A DNA stretch of 34,403 bases from Acidobacteriota bacterium (lineage in GTDB: Bacteria > Acidobacteriota > Vicinamibacteria > Vicinamibacterales > UBA8438), in assembly GCA_015659035.1 (NCBI GenBank), contig DQNS01000002.1, forward strand, positions 1 to 34,403, given 5' to 3'. Each line of letters begins with the position of its first letter. The first letter of the stretch is position 1. The translations under genes were made by a program, and so were the position numbers. Below the pieces are notes generated by a model. That model was not told where the DNA came from, did no database searches, and saw only the letters and a list, made by a program, of their open reading frames with translations. Shown here in pieces: positions 1-6,949 of the stretch.

Positions 1-324
1 CGTGACGGCCATGCCGCTGGCGTCTGCGCCGGTTGCTCTCGCCGGGGACAGACAGACCACGACCCGGTCAGCGAACGGCCTCGCCTTGTAGATCTGTGCC
101 GCCAGATCGCCGGTCTCCTCCACCAGCTGCCAACACCCGAGCCACGGCAGCCACGATGAGTCGACCGGCACCGCCGGTTGGTTCTGGCCGGCGCCGGCCG
201 TTGCGGCGCTGGCCCCCACGAGGAGACACATGGTCGTCAGCAGGAGGGCGACCGCCAGCGCGCGGCGGCCGCTGTGGTGTGCGGTCTGCCTGAACGTCAA
301 TCGTTCGGTCAATCCTCTGATCAT
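1..324 (-). CDS. Secreted protein of unknown function, N-terminal part
   Basis: An open frame of 108 codons runs from an ATG at 322-324 off the left edge of the window, so only the N-terminus is present. The translation begins MIRGLTERLTF, has an Arg/His-rich n-region, then a hydrophobic stretch (ALAVALLLTTMCLLVGASA) ending in Ala-rich residues, which is a Sec signal peptide with likely cleavage near residue 45. The mature part starts with a short low-complexity stretch and then PWLGCWQLVEE, a pattern seen at the start of small secreted barrel-like or lipocalin-like domains, but I do not recognise the family. An AGGA lies about 9 bases before the ATG. It points the same way as the barrel gene upstream (404-1228), 79 bases away, so the two may be co-transcribed. 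It could not be called as a complete gene from this window. Confidence 0.7.
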   Translation of the reverse strand, partial: MIRGLTERLTFRQTAHHSGRRALAVALLLTTMCLLVGASAATAGAGQNQPAVPVDSSWLPWLGCWQLVEETGDLAAQIYKARPFADRVVVCLSPARATGADASGMAVT

Positions 325-403
325 GGCAAGTCCTCGCCTGCGTAGTGGAAGGGACCGAGCCGGCGGTGGAGCTGTTCCGCCTTCCCTGTCGCTCGACTCC
401 TCG

Positions 404-1228
404 TCAGAATACGAACTCGATTCCGGCGGTCACCTGGAAGCCATTGAGATCGATGTTATCAAACCCGACGAAGTCCTGAGACAGCGGCGTGTCGGCCCAG
501 ACATACCGTGCCTCGATGCCGACGAACAGCTTCCGTGTCAGGTTGACGCTGGTGCCCGCAAAGACATGGCCGCTCGCCGTCCAACCGCTCGATTCCAGCC
601 TGTCGGAGAAGATCGAATAGTCGATGAAATCGACGAAGTCGCCGAACTGCGTGAACCGATACCACTGTGCACCGCCCCCGGCGCCAACGTAGGGCGCGAA
701 GCGGTTCGGGACCCACGCGAACCGACCGACCTCGCGCCCGCGCGGTATCAGCCAGAAACGCAGGCTGCCACCCACCAGCGACTGCATCAGCTCCGTCGTC
801 TGGACGATCGGCAGATCGGCGGTGTCGACGAAGTCGCGATACTCCGATGCGATAGCGGAGCCGCTGAAACCGACCTCCGCCAGGACGTCGAGCCTGGGCC
901 CGATCGACAGGCCGGCCTCCAACCGGAACATGCCGGTGTCGAAGTCCCCCTCGTCCACCGTGAGGAGGTCGCGCGTGAAGTCGAAGATGCCGCCGCTTTG
1001 TGACGCGACGAGCCAACCCCACGCCACTCCCACGACGCTCCGCGGGCGGCCGAACAGGAAATCCGGGGCAGACTGACGTCCCGGTTGCCCGGCAGTCACC
1101 CCGGATGTCTCGGGCGCGTCGGGCTCGCTGTCGGCGGCTCGAGCCGTCCCGGGGGTGGCCAGTGTCGCCAGCACGGCGACGAGACACGCGATGGGTGGGG
1201 GATGTTGGAACACCGGAAGCCTCGACAT
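404..1228 (-). CDS. Outer-membrane beta-barrel protein
   Basis: A 274-residue protein with a clear Sec signal peptide (hydrophobic core IACLVAVLATLATPG, cleavage after TARA near residue 31) and a mature part made of alternating polar/hydrophobic beta strands. Strand-like segments include RSVVGVAWGWLVA, FRLEAGLSIGPRLDVLAEVGF, FAPYVGAGGGAQWYRF and KLFVGIEARYVWA. It ends FQVTAGIEFVF with a C-terminal Phe, the usual BAM recognition signature. The length fits an 8-strand OmpA/OmpW-like or porin-family barrel. What it binds or transports cannot be told from sequence. The overlapping plus-strand frame is a shadow. The upstream 250 bases hold a REP-like repeat and a divergent hydrolase gene. Confidence 0.82.
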   Translation of the reverse strand: MSRLPVFQHPPPIACLVAVLATLATPGTARAADSEPDAPETSGVTAGQPGRQSAPDFLFGRPRSVVGVAWGWLVASQSGGIFDFTRDLLTVDEGDFDTGMFRLEAGLSIGPRLDVLAEVGFSGSAIASEYRDFVDTADLPIVQTTELMQSLVGGSLRFWLIPRGREVGRFAWVPNRFAPYVGAGGGAQWYRFTQFGDFVDFIDYSIFSDRLESSGWTASGHVFAGTSVNLTRKLFVGIEARYVWADTPLSQDFVGFDNIDLNGFQVTAGIEFVF

Positions 1229-1394
1229 GCTACGTCTTCCCTCGTGGTCACGACGAGTCTATTCATTCATGTGTCGTGGTACGGTAGCAGGGATCGTACC
1301 ATCGTTGACCCCGTCATGGGCGGGGCGATGTGCGCACCGGGCGTCACCTGGGGATGACACCAGTGTCCTCGAGACGGGCAGGTCGTTGAAGCGA

Positions 1395-1443
1395 GCGCTC
1401 CGGTTTCTTCCCAATCCCTTTGAGAGAGGGCCGGGGTGAGGGG
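1395..1443. repeat. REP-like palindromic repeat, family D copy 1
   Basis: The stretch starts GCGCTCCGGTTTCTTCCC, then an imperfect palindrome (CCCTTTGAGAGAGGG) and GCCGGGGTGAGGGG. The same opening recurs at 9404 (half copy) and 32930 (perfect hairpin). CTCTCCC...GGGAGAGGGCCGGGGTGAGGG repeats of this kind are common REP-like elements in GC-rich bacteria. It lies between divergent genes. The GTG at 1436, which would extend the hydrolase frame upstream, lies inside the repeat. The rest of the 1229-1480 gap shows nothing else clear. Confidence 0.6.
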
Positions 1444-1480
1444 CAGGCCGCGAGCCACGGTCATCCGCACCGACACGACC

Positions 1481-2653
1481 ATGACATCGAAGATCGCACG
1501 ACCACTCGACTTGCTGCGGCTCGTCGGAGGGGTCGTGCTGCTGGTGCTCGGTCTCATTGCGGTCGTGCCGTCGCCGAACGATTGGGTCTGGCTGCTGGGT
1601 GTGCTCGTGACCGAGGGTGGGCATTGGGCGCTCGTCGCCTGTCTGCCCCTGTTCGCGCCGGGGTGGCGGCGCACCCGTCTCAGCCGGGCCGGGGTGGGGC
1701 TCGGTCTGCTGGGGACGCTGCTGCTGCTGACGCCGCTGGCCCGCGCGGTGGCCTTCAGTCGCGAGCTGCCGGGGGCGCTCGAGACGCGGTTTGCCGTTCT
1801 CGGCTCGATGACGCCCGTCGTGTTCCCGCGCCCTGCGTCCCTGGTTGTGCGAAGTCTCTTCATCGGCGTGTCATCGCCAGCGGTGCGGGTTGAAGACCAC
1901 CTGTTCGCCAGCATCGACGGGCAGGAACTGCGGCTCGATCTGTATCGTCCTGCCGAGGACCACGCGCCGCTGCCGGGGGTGATCGTCATCCACGGCGGGT
2001 CGTGGCAGAGCGGTAGCCGGAAGGATTTTCCGGCGCTGAACCGGTATCTGGCCGCGCGCGGCTACGTGGTTGCGGCGGTGAGCTACCGGTTCGCTCCGCG
2101 GTTCCGATTTCCCGCGGCGCGCGACGACGTGGCCGCCGCGATCACGTTTCTCAAGCGCAACGCCGAGCGGCTGGGGCTCGACGCCAGCCGGTTGGCGCTC
2201 GTCGGGAGGTCGGCGGGCGGACAGCTCGCGCTGGTCGTGGCCTATACGGCACGCGACCCGGCCATCAGGGGCGTCGTGTCCTACTACGGGCCGGCGGCGC
2301 TGCGATGGGGTTACGCCAACCCGGCAAAGCGGTCGATCATCGACTCGAGCGGCATTCTCGACGCGTATCTGGGCGGACCACCCCGGACCCACGGGGCGCA
2401 ATATGATGCGGCATCTCCGCTGAGTCACATCGGTCAGGGCGCGCCACCCACACTGCTGATCAACGGTCTACGCGATGAGCTCGTCTCGCCGTTTCATGGA
2501 GAGTTCCTGTCGGACCGGCTGCTTCGGGCGAACGTACCGCACCTGTTCCTGCGGCTGCCCTGGGCCTCGCACGGGTGCGACTACGTTTTCAGCGGGCCCT
2601 GCGGGCAGATCACGACCTACGCGGTCGAACGCTTTCTCTCGGCGGTGCTGTGA
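1481..2653 (+). CDS. Membrane-anchored alpha/beta hydrolase (esterase/lipase family)
   Basis: A 390-residue protein. Residues 10-55 and 70-92 are strongly hydrophobic (three or so membrane segments), followed by a complete alpha/beta-hydrolase domain from about residue 135. The oxyanion motif HGGSW is at 171-175, the nucleophile elbow GRSAGG holds Ser244, and the likely acid and base are Asp332 (GLRDELV) and His364 (ASHGCDY). The layout matches the BD-FAE/HSL-type carboxylesterases, which hydrolyse small esters. I chose the ATG at 1481 over the in-frame GTG at 1436 because the GTG sits inside a dispersed repeat and its added 15 residues are not hydrophobic. No strong Shine-Dalgarno precedes either. 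Orientation of the hydrolase relative to the membrane is unclear. Confidence 0.85.
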   Translation: MTSKIARPLDLLRLVGGVVLLVLGLIAVVPSPNDWVWLLGVLVTEGGHWALVACLPLFAPGWRRTRLSRAGVGLGLLGTLLLLTPLARAVAFSRELPGALETRFAVLGSMTPVVFPRPASLVVRSLFIGVSSPAVRVEDHLFASIDGQELRLDLYRPAEDHAPLPGVIVIHGGSWQSGSRKDFPALNRYLAARGYVVAAVSYRFAPRFRFPAARDDVAAAITFLKRNAERLGLDASRLALVGRSAGGQLALVVAYTARDPAIRGVVSYYGPAALRWGYANPAKRSIIDSSGILDAYLGGPPRTHGAQYDAASPLSHIGQGAPPTLLINGLRDELVSPFHGEFLSDRLLRANVPHLFLRLPWASHGCDYVFSGPCGQITTYAVERFLSAVL

Positions 2654-2687
2654 CCAGTTTCGACGCCACCCGCCAACGATGGCGACG

Positions 2688-2693
2688 TATAAT
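2688..2693 (+). promoter_or_regulatory. Probable -10 box of the TPR gene
   Basis: A perfect TATAAT (2688-2693) lies 47 bases before the TPR gene start, in the short gap after the hydrolase stop. No convincing -35 is seen. It would give a leader of about 40 bases that includes the GAGGAG ribosome site at 2729-2734. Confidence 0.45.
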
Positions 2694-2740
2694 CCACAGT
2701 GTCCGTAGACCATCAGCCCGATCATTCGAGGAGCATCCTG

Positions 2741-4291
2741 ATGAAGCAACTGTGTGCCGTCGTCGTCACCCTGCCCCTGCTGTTCGTCGGCGCGCCGGCC
2801 GAAGCGCAGTTCGACAGCGTCGGCGCGCTGGATTTCCAGACGTCCGGCTCACCCCAAGCGCAGGAGCATTTCCTCAGAGGGGTTGCCATTCTCCACAGCT
2901 TCGGCTGGAAGCAGGCGATCGTGGAGTTCCAGGCCGCGCAGCGGATCGAGCCTGACTTCGCGATGGCGTACTGGGGCGAATCGCTCTGCTACAACCATCC
3001 GCTGTTCAACGAGCAGGACGGCGAGTCGCCGCGCCAGGTCCTTGCCCGTCTGGCGCCGACGCGGACCGAACGGCTGGCCAAGGCGCCCACGGAGCGGGAG
3101 AAAGGGTTCCTCGAGGCGGTCGAGATCCTGTGGGGCGAGGGTGAGTGGCGCGACAACCGGGTCGCCTACATGGAGGCGATGGACCGGCTCTACGAGCGGT
3201 ATCCGGACGACGACGAAGTGGCCACCTTTACCGCCGTTGCGACGCTCAGCGCGGCACGGGCGATGAACGACCGTAGTTTCCGGTACGAGATACGGGCCGG
3301 CGCGATCGCGCTGAAGGTGTTCGGCAAGAACCCGGACCATCCGGGGGCGCCCCACTACGCGATTCATGCGTTCGACGACCCGACGCATGCCCCGTTGGCG
3401 TTGCCGTCGGCGCTCCGCTACGCCGAGATCGCGCCGGCGGTGGCGCACGCGCGGCACATGCCGACGCACATCTTCATCCAGCATGGCATGTGGGACTACG
3501 TCTCGAATCATAACCAGTTCGCCTATGAGGCCGCCCGGGCCTTGTGGGAGCCGGGTGACAGCGTGGGTGACACCGTGCACCCGCTCGACTGGGGGCAATA
3601 CGGCGATCTGCAGCGCGGTGACTACGCCAAGGCCCGGATCTGGATCGAGCGGCTGGAGATGGTGGCCCGGGAGAGCGACGGCCAGGCGCGGGCGATGAGC
3701 AGTCAGCCGCTGCTGAACGCTCGCTACGTGGTCGAGACCGAGGAGTGGAAGACGCTGCCGGTGAGGGACGACTCGTCGGCGCACGAGCTGCTGGCGACCG
3801 GCATCAGCGCCGTCAAGACCGACGACCTCACGACGGCCGAGCAGGCCGAGGCGAAGCTGAAGACGATGGCCGAGGGTGACAGCCCGGCCAACCAGATCAT
3901 GTATCGCGAGGTGGCGGCGCTCGTCCGTCTGGCCAGAGGTCAGGGTGACGCTGCGATCGCGCTGATGGACGAGGCGGTGGAGATCGTCGAAGGGATGCGT
4001 TTGCCGAACGGCGCTGCTAATCCTGTCAAGCCGCCCTATGAGCTCTACGGGGAGATCCTGCTCGAGCTCGATCGGCCCGCCGAGGCCGTGACGCGGTTCG
4101 AGACCTCCTTGCAGCGGATGCAGGGCCGCGCCCGATCGCTCTTGGGGCTGGCGCGCGCGGCGGCTCGAAGTGGCGACCGGGCGACCGCGGCCGAGCAGTA
4201 CGCGAAGCTGCTGTCGAACTGGCAGGGACACGACGACTTACCCGGCTACGGTGAGGCCAGCCGCTTTGTTCGGCAGAGCAACGACCAGTAG
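2741..4291 (+). CDS. Secreted TPR-repeat protein
   Basis: A 516-residue protein with a signal peptide (MKQLCAVVVTLPLLFVGAPAEAQ, cleavage near residue 23). GAGGAG about 7 bases before the ATG at 2741 decides the start over the upstream in-frame codon at 2699. Helical repeat units with TPR spacing are seen from about residue 35 (QEHFLRGVAILHSFGWKQAI) and near the end (LYGEILLELDRPAEAVTRFE, then ARSLLGLARAAARSGDRATA). The middle holds conserved HARHMPTHIFIQHGMWD and HPLDWGQYGDLQRGDY blocks, found in a family of long periplasmic TPR proteins common in Acidobacteriota and Planctomycetes. TPR domains mediate protein contacts, and no enzymatic motif is obvious, though the His-rich block at about 235-255 is notable. 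Function is unknown. Confidence 0.85.
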   Translation: MKQLCAVVVTLPLLFVGAPAEAQFDSVGALDFQTSGSPQAQEHFLRGVAILHSFGWKQAIVEFQAAQRIEPDFAMAYWGESLCYNHPLFNEQDGESPRQVLARLAPTRTERLAKAPTEREKGFLEAVEILWGEGEWRDNRVAYMEAMDRLYERYPDDDEVATFTAVATLSAARAMNDRSFRYEIRAGAIALKVFGKNPDHPGAPHYAIHAFDDPTHAPLALPSALRYAEIAPAVAHARHMPTHIFIQHGMWDYVSNHNQFAYEAARALWEPGDSVGDTVHPLDWGQYGDLQRGDYAKARIWIERLEMVARESDGQARAMSSQPLLNARYVVETEEWKTLPVRDDSSAHELLATGISAVKTDDLTTAEQAEAKLKTMAEGDSPANQIMYREVAALVRLARGQGDAAIALMDEAVEIVEGMRLPNGAANPVKPPYELYGEILLELDRPAEAVTRFETSLQRMQGRARSLLGLARAAARSGDRATAAEQYAKLLSNWQGHDDLPGYGEASRFVRQSNDQ

Positions 4292-4312
4292 AGCGACCAC
4301 AGGTCGACGGCC

Positions 4313-4343
4313 AGGAATGTGAGGTTCTTCTTGACCGGTCCCG
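4313..4343 (+). repeat. Decayed tail of dispersed repeat family A
   Basis: GGAATGTGAGGTTCTTCTTG followed by ACCGGTCCCG matches the right end of the full copy at 20377-20405 (AATGTGAAGTTATTCTTGAC...) with few mismatches. Only the terminal arm remains; the body of the element is missing. Confidence 0.55.
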
Positions 4344-4371
4344 TAGGCAGGACGCTGAAGACCGCGAGCGG

Positions 4372-4400
4372 TTGACAGGCGGATCGCCCGATCAGACGAT
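4372..4400 (+). promoter_or_regulatory. Candidate promoter of the ribokinase gene
   Basis: A consensus -35 TTGACA (4372-4377) is followed after 17 bases by GACGAT (4395-4400), a weak -10 sharing A, A and T with TATAAT. The -10 ends 8 bases before the GTG start, so the transcript would begin at or next to the start codon (leaderless). Confidence 0.4.
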
Positions 4401-4408
4401 TTTGGATC

Positions 4409-5329
4409 GTGGCCAATATCGTCGTCGTCGGCAGCATCAACACCGACATGGTCGTACGCGCGCTGCAGTTGCCTCGCGCGGGTGAGACTGTGCTCGGCGG
4501 CGACTTCACCCAAGGAGCCGGCGGCAAGGGGGCCAACCAGGCTGTGGCGGCGGCACGCGCGGGTGCCGCTGTCGCGATGGTGGGGTGTGTCGGGGACGAT
4601 CAGCGTGGACGCGATGCCGTCGACGGGCTGCGTCGGGAGGGCGTCGAGGTTTCGCAGATCCATCGTCTGTCCGAGGCGGCGTCCGGGGTGGCGCTGATCG
4701 TCGTCGACGCCGATGGGCAGAACTGCATCGCGGTCGCGCCCGGCGCCAACGCGTGTCTGACACCGGCGATGATGCACCACGCCGAGCCGTTGCTCGCGGC
4801 GGCCGAGGTCGTGCTGGTGCAGTTGGAGGTCCCGCTCGACGCGGTCGTGGAGACGGCAACCATCGCGTCTGGCCACGGCGCACGGGTCATTCTCGACCCG
4901 GCGCCGGCGCAACCGTTGCCGGACGCGCTCTGGAGGCATCTGGCCCTCATCACACCCAATGTCACCGAGGCTGCGGCACTGACCGGCCGCGAGATACGTG
5001 ACCAAGGGGATGCCCGGGCGGTGGCCGGTCTCCTCCTCGAGCGCGGGGTGGAGTCGGCCATCGTGACCCTCGGGGCGGATGGGGTCCTCGTGGCCACCCG
5101 GCAGGCCCAGATTGTGATCGGGGGGCTCGCGGTGGAGACGGTCGACACGACGGCGGCTGGTGACACGTTTGCCGGCGCGCTGGCCGCGAGACTGGTTGAG
5201 GGAACGAACCTGGTTGACGCGTCCCGGTTCGCCAACGCCGCCGCGGCCGTGGCGGTGACACGTATGGGCGCGCAGCCGTCGGTGCCCACCCGAGACGAGA
5301 TCACTCGCATGCTTGCTGAGATGAGCTGA
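4409..5329 (+). CDS. rbsK: Ribokinase (PfkB-family sugar kinase)
   Basis: A 306-residue protein of normal ribokinase length. It would phosphorylate D-ribose (or a related sugar) to ribose 5-phosphate with ATP in the cytoplasm. Visible PfkB features are the N-terminal VVVGSINTDMV, the sugar-binding GAGGKGANQAVAAARAG (about 37-53), the substrate lid region, and the second PfkB signature DTTAAGDTFAGAL, whose Asp in GD is the catalytic base. The usual DTTGAGD reads DTTAAGD here, a mild change in the anion hole. The start is GTG (GTGGCCAATATCGTCG) with no Shine-Dalgarno and a promoter right in front. There is no ribose transporter or rbsD nearby, so it is not in an rbs operon. Sugar specificity is inferred. 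Confidence 0.88.
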   Translation: MANIVVVGSINTDMVVRALQLPRAGETVLGGDFTQGAGGKGANQAVAAARAGAAVAMVGCVGDDQRGRDAVDGLRREGVEVSQIHRLSEAASGVALIVVDADGQNCIAVAPGANACLTPAMMHHAEPLLAAAEVVLVQLEVPLDAVVETATIASGHGARVILDPAPAQPLPDALWRHLALITPNVTEAAALTGREIRDQGDARAVAGLLLERGVESAIVTLGADGVLVATRQAQIVIGGLAVETVDTTAAGDTFAGALAARLVEGTNLVDASRFANAAAAVAVTRMGAQPSVPTRDEITRMLAEMS

Positions 5330-5378
5330 CGTCGGTTGCGGCGGCGCGATCGGCCAGCCAGGCCGCTAGTGTCCAGCA

Positions 5379-5702
5379 TCAGCGGAAGGTAAAGCGCCTT
5401 CCTGGTGGGGCATTCCGCCTGGGCGTCGTTGCAGCCAGGCGGAATGCAGCGCCGGTCGAATGCGAGTAACTGGCGCTGCCAGTGAACAGGCCGGCCACCT
5501 CGAGACGGATGATGTCACCCAGATGCCCCTCGACCCGCCACAGCGGCACGAACGGCCCCCATCAGCAGACATACCGCTTCCGATCCGGGTCGATCGTGAG
5601 GTTCGCCAGCTGGACGATCTGCCCGAGCGCCAGACCGCCGACACCCAGCAACTGCTCAACATCGCGATCACACCGTGACCGCCCCCGCCCGGGGCCAACG
5701 CC
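5379..5702 (-). pseudogene. Decayed coding stretch interrupted by one in-frame TGA
   Basis: Directly after the acetyltransferase stop (5703), the same minus-strand frame stays protein-like for about 107 codons to a TGA at 5379-5381. It reads DVEQLLGVGGLALGQIVQLA, then NLTIDPDRKRYVC, an in-frame TGA at 5562-5564, then WGPFVPLWRVEGHLGDIIRL and EVAGLFTGSASYSHSTG. The balanced hydrophobic/charged pattern on both sides of the TGA suggests one protein broken by a nonsense mutation. There is no start codon with a ribosome site. I do not recognise the family. The remainder of the 5330-5702 gap holds a strong hairpin (5410-5447) and nothing else I can support. Confidence 0.4.
5410..5447. repeat. Perfect 13-bp inverted repeat (hairpin)
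   Basis: GCATTCCGCCTGG (5410-5422) and CCAGGCGGAATGC (5435-5447) form a perfect 13-bp stem with a 12-base loop. It lies between the convergent rbsK and acetyltransferase genes, so it could end transcription of either. No T-run follows, so it may instead be a REP-like or mobile-element end. Confidence 0.6.
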
Positions 5703-6674
5703 TCACCGCCAGTCGTCGATGGCGTAGACCCCCGCGCGGTGGTAGCCCGGTTCGTTCGGCCGGTGCATGCAGACACCGTGGATCTGGGTGCGGAAGTCGG
5801 CGCGGCGCATCGCGCGGTAGGCTTCGTCCCGCGCCAGACTGATGCCGGCGTCCACGCGGGCCAGGCCCCGGGCGCTGGCGAGACCGATACAGGCGCCAAG
5901 CAGACGGTCGAACCGGTCCCTCACGCCAGGTCCCGGCCGCGCCGCTCCGAACTTCACGTAGCAGCCGCCCGTCCCCGCCTCCGTGTCGGCGCCCAGGTGA
6001 CAGACGCCGAACGCGCCCAGCCGGGCGCCATCCCACACCAGGACCGTGTCGCCCAGCTGTTGGGTGGCCACGGCCCGGATCTCGCGTTCCAGGTCCAGCC
6101 CGTCGTGGAGCGCGGAGGTCAGCTCCCGGCACTGTCGCAGCACGTTGGTTTGGTCATCCGGTGCGACCGACGAGTAGAGGTCGGGTGCCTCGGCGTCGTG
6201 TTCCTCCACCGGTCTGGACATGATGGCGGTCAGGAAGCGGGGCCAGAAGCCGAACTTCTGATAGAGCGCGATGTGTTTCGGACTGTGGGCGAAGGTATAC
6301 AAGCCTAGGTGGGTGGCGTGCCGGGCGGTGAACAGCTCCAGCGTCGGTTCGAGCAGACGCGAGGCCACGCCGCGGTTCCACAGCTCTGGGGTCACCGTCA
6401 GGGGGCCGAAGAAACCCACACTGCCCCAACCGGTCACCAGATTCGAGCCGACGACCTTGCCGTCGACCACGGCCGCCAGCGCCGAGGTGGGGTCGGCGCG
6501 CCACCGGGACCGCACGTAGTTGCGGTCCGCCATGAACCGGTCCGGATCGGGCGCTCCGAGGAACGTCCCGAACGCCCGCCGCATCACGGCGGTGGCTGCC
6601 ACAAGGTCCGATTCGCGCAACGCGCGCACCTCGACGGCCGGCGTGTCGGTCCTGGGTGAGTCTGAGTCTGCCAT
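5703..6674 (-). CDS. GNAT acetyltransferase, two-domain
   Basis: A 323-residue protein. The N-terminal half is a GNAT domain: VRALRESDLVAATAVMRRAFG opens it, and the acetyl-CoA-binding motif A region reads LTVTPELWNRGVASRLL (about 100-116), followed by LGLYTFAHSPKHIALYQKFGF. The C-terminal half (about 170-323) looks like a second, degenerate GNAT-like fold ending YHRAGVYAIDDWR. It probably moves an acetyl group from acetyl-CoA to an amine; the substrate is unknown. I chose the ATG at 6674 because the 65 residues added by a longer frame translate a dispersed-repeat tail and low-complexity DNA. A TACTAA box lies 7 bases before the ATG and there is no Shine-Dalgarno, which suggests a leaderless message. 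Confidence 0.8.
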   Translation of the reverse strand: MADSDSPRTDTPAVEVRALRESDLVAATAVMRRAFGTFLGAPDPDRFMADRNYVRSRWRADPTSALAAVVDGKVVGSNLVTGWGSVGFFGPLTVTPELWNRGVASRLLEPTLELFTARHATHLGLYTFAHSPKHIALYQKFGFWPRFLTAIMSRPVEEHDAEAPDLYSSVAPDDQTNVLRQCRELTSALHDGLDLEREIRAVATQQLGDTVLVWDGARLGAFGVCHLGADTEAGTGGCYVKFGAARPGPGVRDRFDRLLGACIGLASARGLARVDAGISLARDEAYRAMRRADFRTQIHGVCMHRPNEPGYHRAGVYAIDDWR

Positions 6675-6681
6675 CAGGCTC

Positions 6682-6687
6682 TTAGTA
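6682..6687 (-). promoter_or_regulatory. Candidate -10 box close to the acetyltransferase start
   Basis: On the minus strand TACTAA lies 7 bases before the ATG at 6674. No clear -35 is visible. The short spacing fits a leaderless transcript. Confidence 0.3.
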
Positions 6688-6819
6688 GCATGGGAACCAC
6701 GAGCCGACGAACTCCGTCCTGACCTCTGTGGAGCTGGGCCCAGCCGAAGCACGCAGGCGACACCGGTATTGTAGGCCTCGGGGTCGGCCCCCCGGCTCAC
6801 GATAGAATGTAAGGACCCG

Positions 6820-6851
6820 GGTCCTAAAGGTCCGCGCAAGAATAAGTTTCC
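6820..6851 (-). repeat. Decayed tail of dispersed repeat family A, next to a broken gene
   Basis: Read on the minus strand, AAACTTATTCTTGCGCGGAC is followed by CTTTAGGACCC. This closely matches the right end of the copy at 15281-15305 (AAGTTATTCTTGCGCGGGCC, CTTAG). The body is absent. The arm lies immediately before the surviving tail of an ABC ATPase (6846-6938). Confidence 0.6.
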
Positions 6852-6938
6852 GTCATCCAGGTGACGCACTCGGAGGTGAACGCCTCCTCCGGGCGCCGTG
6901 TGATCCAGCTGCGCGACGGCTGGGTCGTGAAAGCGTAG
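6846..6938 (+). pseudogene. C-terminal remnant of an ABC-transporter ATPase
   Basis: A plus-strand frame reads VSVIQVTHSEVNASSGRRVI then QLRDGWVVKA and a TAG stop (6936-6938). This is the end of an ABC ATPase: the switch-loop His (VTHSE) followed by the RRVIQLRDGW segment typical of MacB/LolD-type exporters. An in-frame TAA at 6843 lies just upstream, in the repeat arm, so the Walker A, signature and Walker B parts are gone. Only about 30 residues of a normal ~230-residue protein remain. It is 11 bases before the acyl-CoA dehydrogenase start and transcribed the same way. I infer that a repeat insertion or recombination at the family A arm removed the rest. Confidence 0.65.
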
Positions 6939-6949
6939 CAGTTGAGTCC

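Noticed and set aside
230-1003. Long plus-strand open frame opposite the barrel gene
   Set aside because: It is antisense to a gene with a signal peptide and a C-terminal Phe barrel signature. Its Arg/Asp-rich translation has no domain features.
2849-4231. 460-codon minus-strand frame opposite the TPR gene
   Set aside because: The His/Arg/Leu-rich translation is typical of the antisense of a GC-rich gene; the plus strand has signal peptide, ribosome site and TPR pattern.
5562-5564. Selenocysteine codon
   Set aside because: In-frame TGA next to Cys, but there is no convincing SECIS hairpin, no start codon and no recognised selenoprotein family; a broken gene is simpler.
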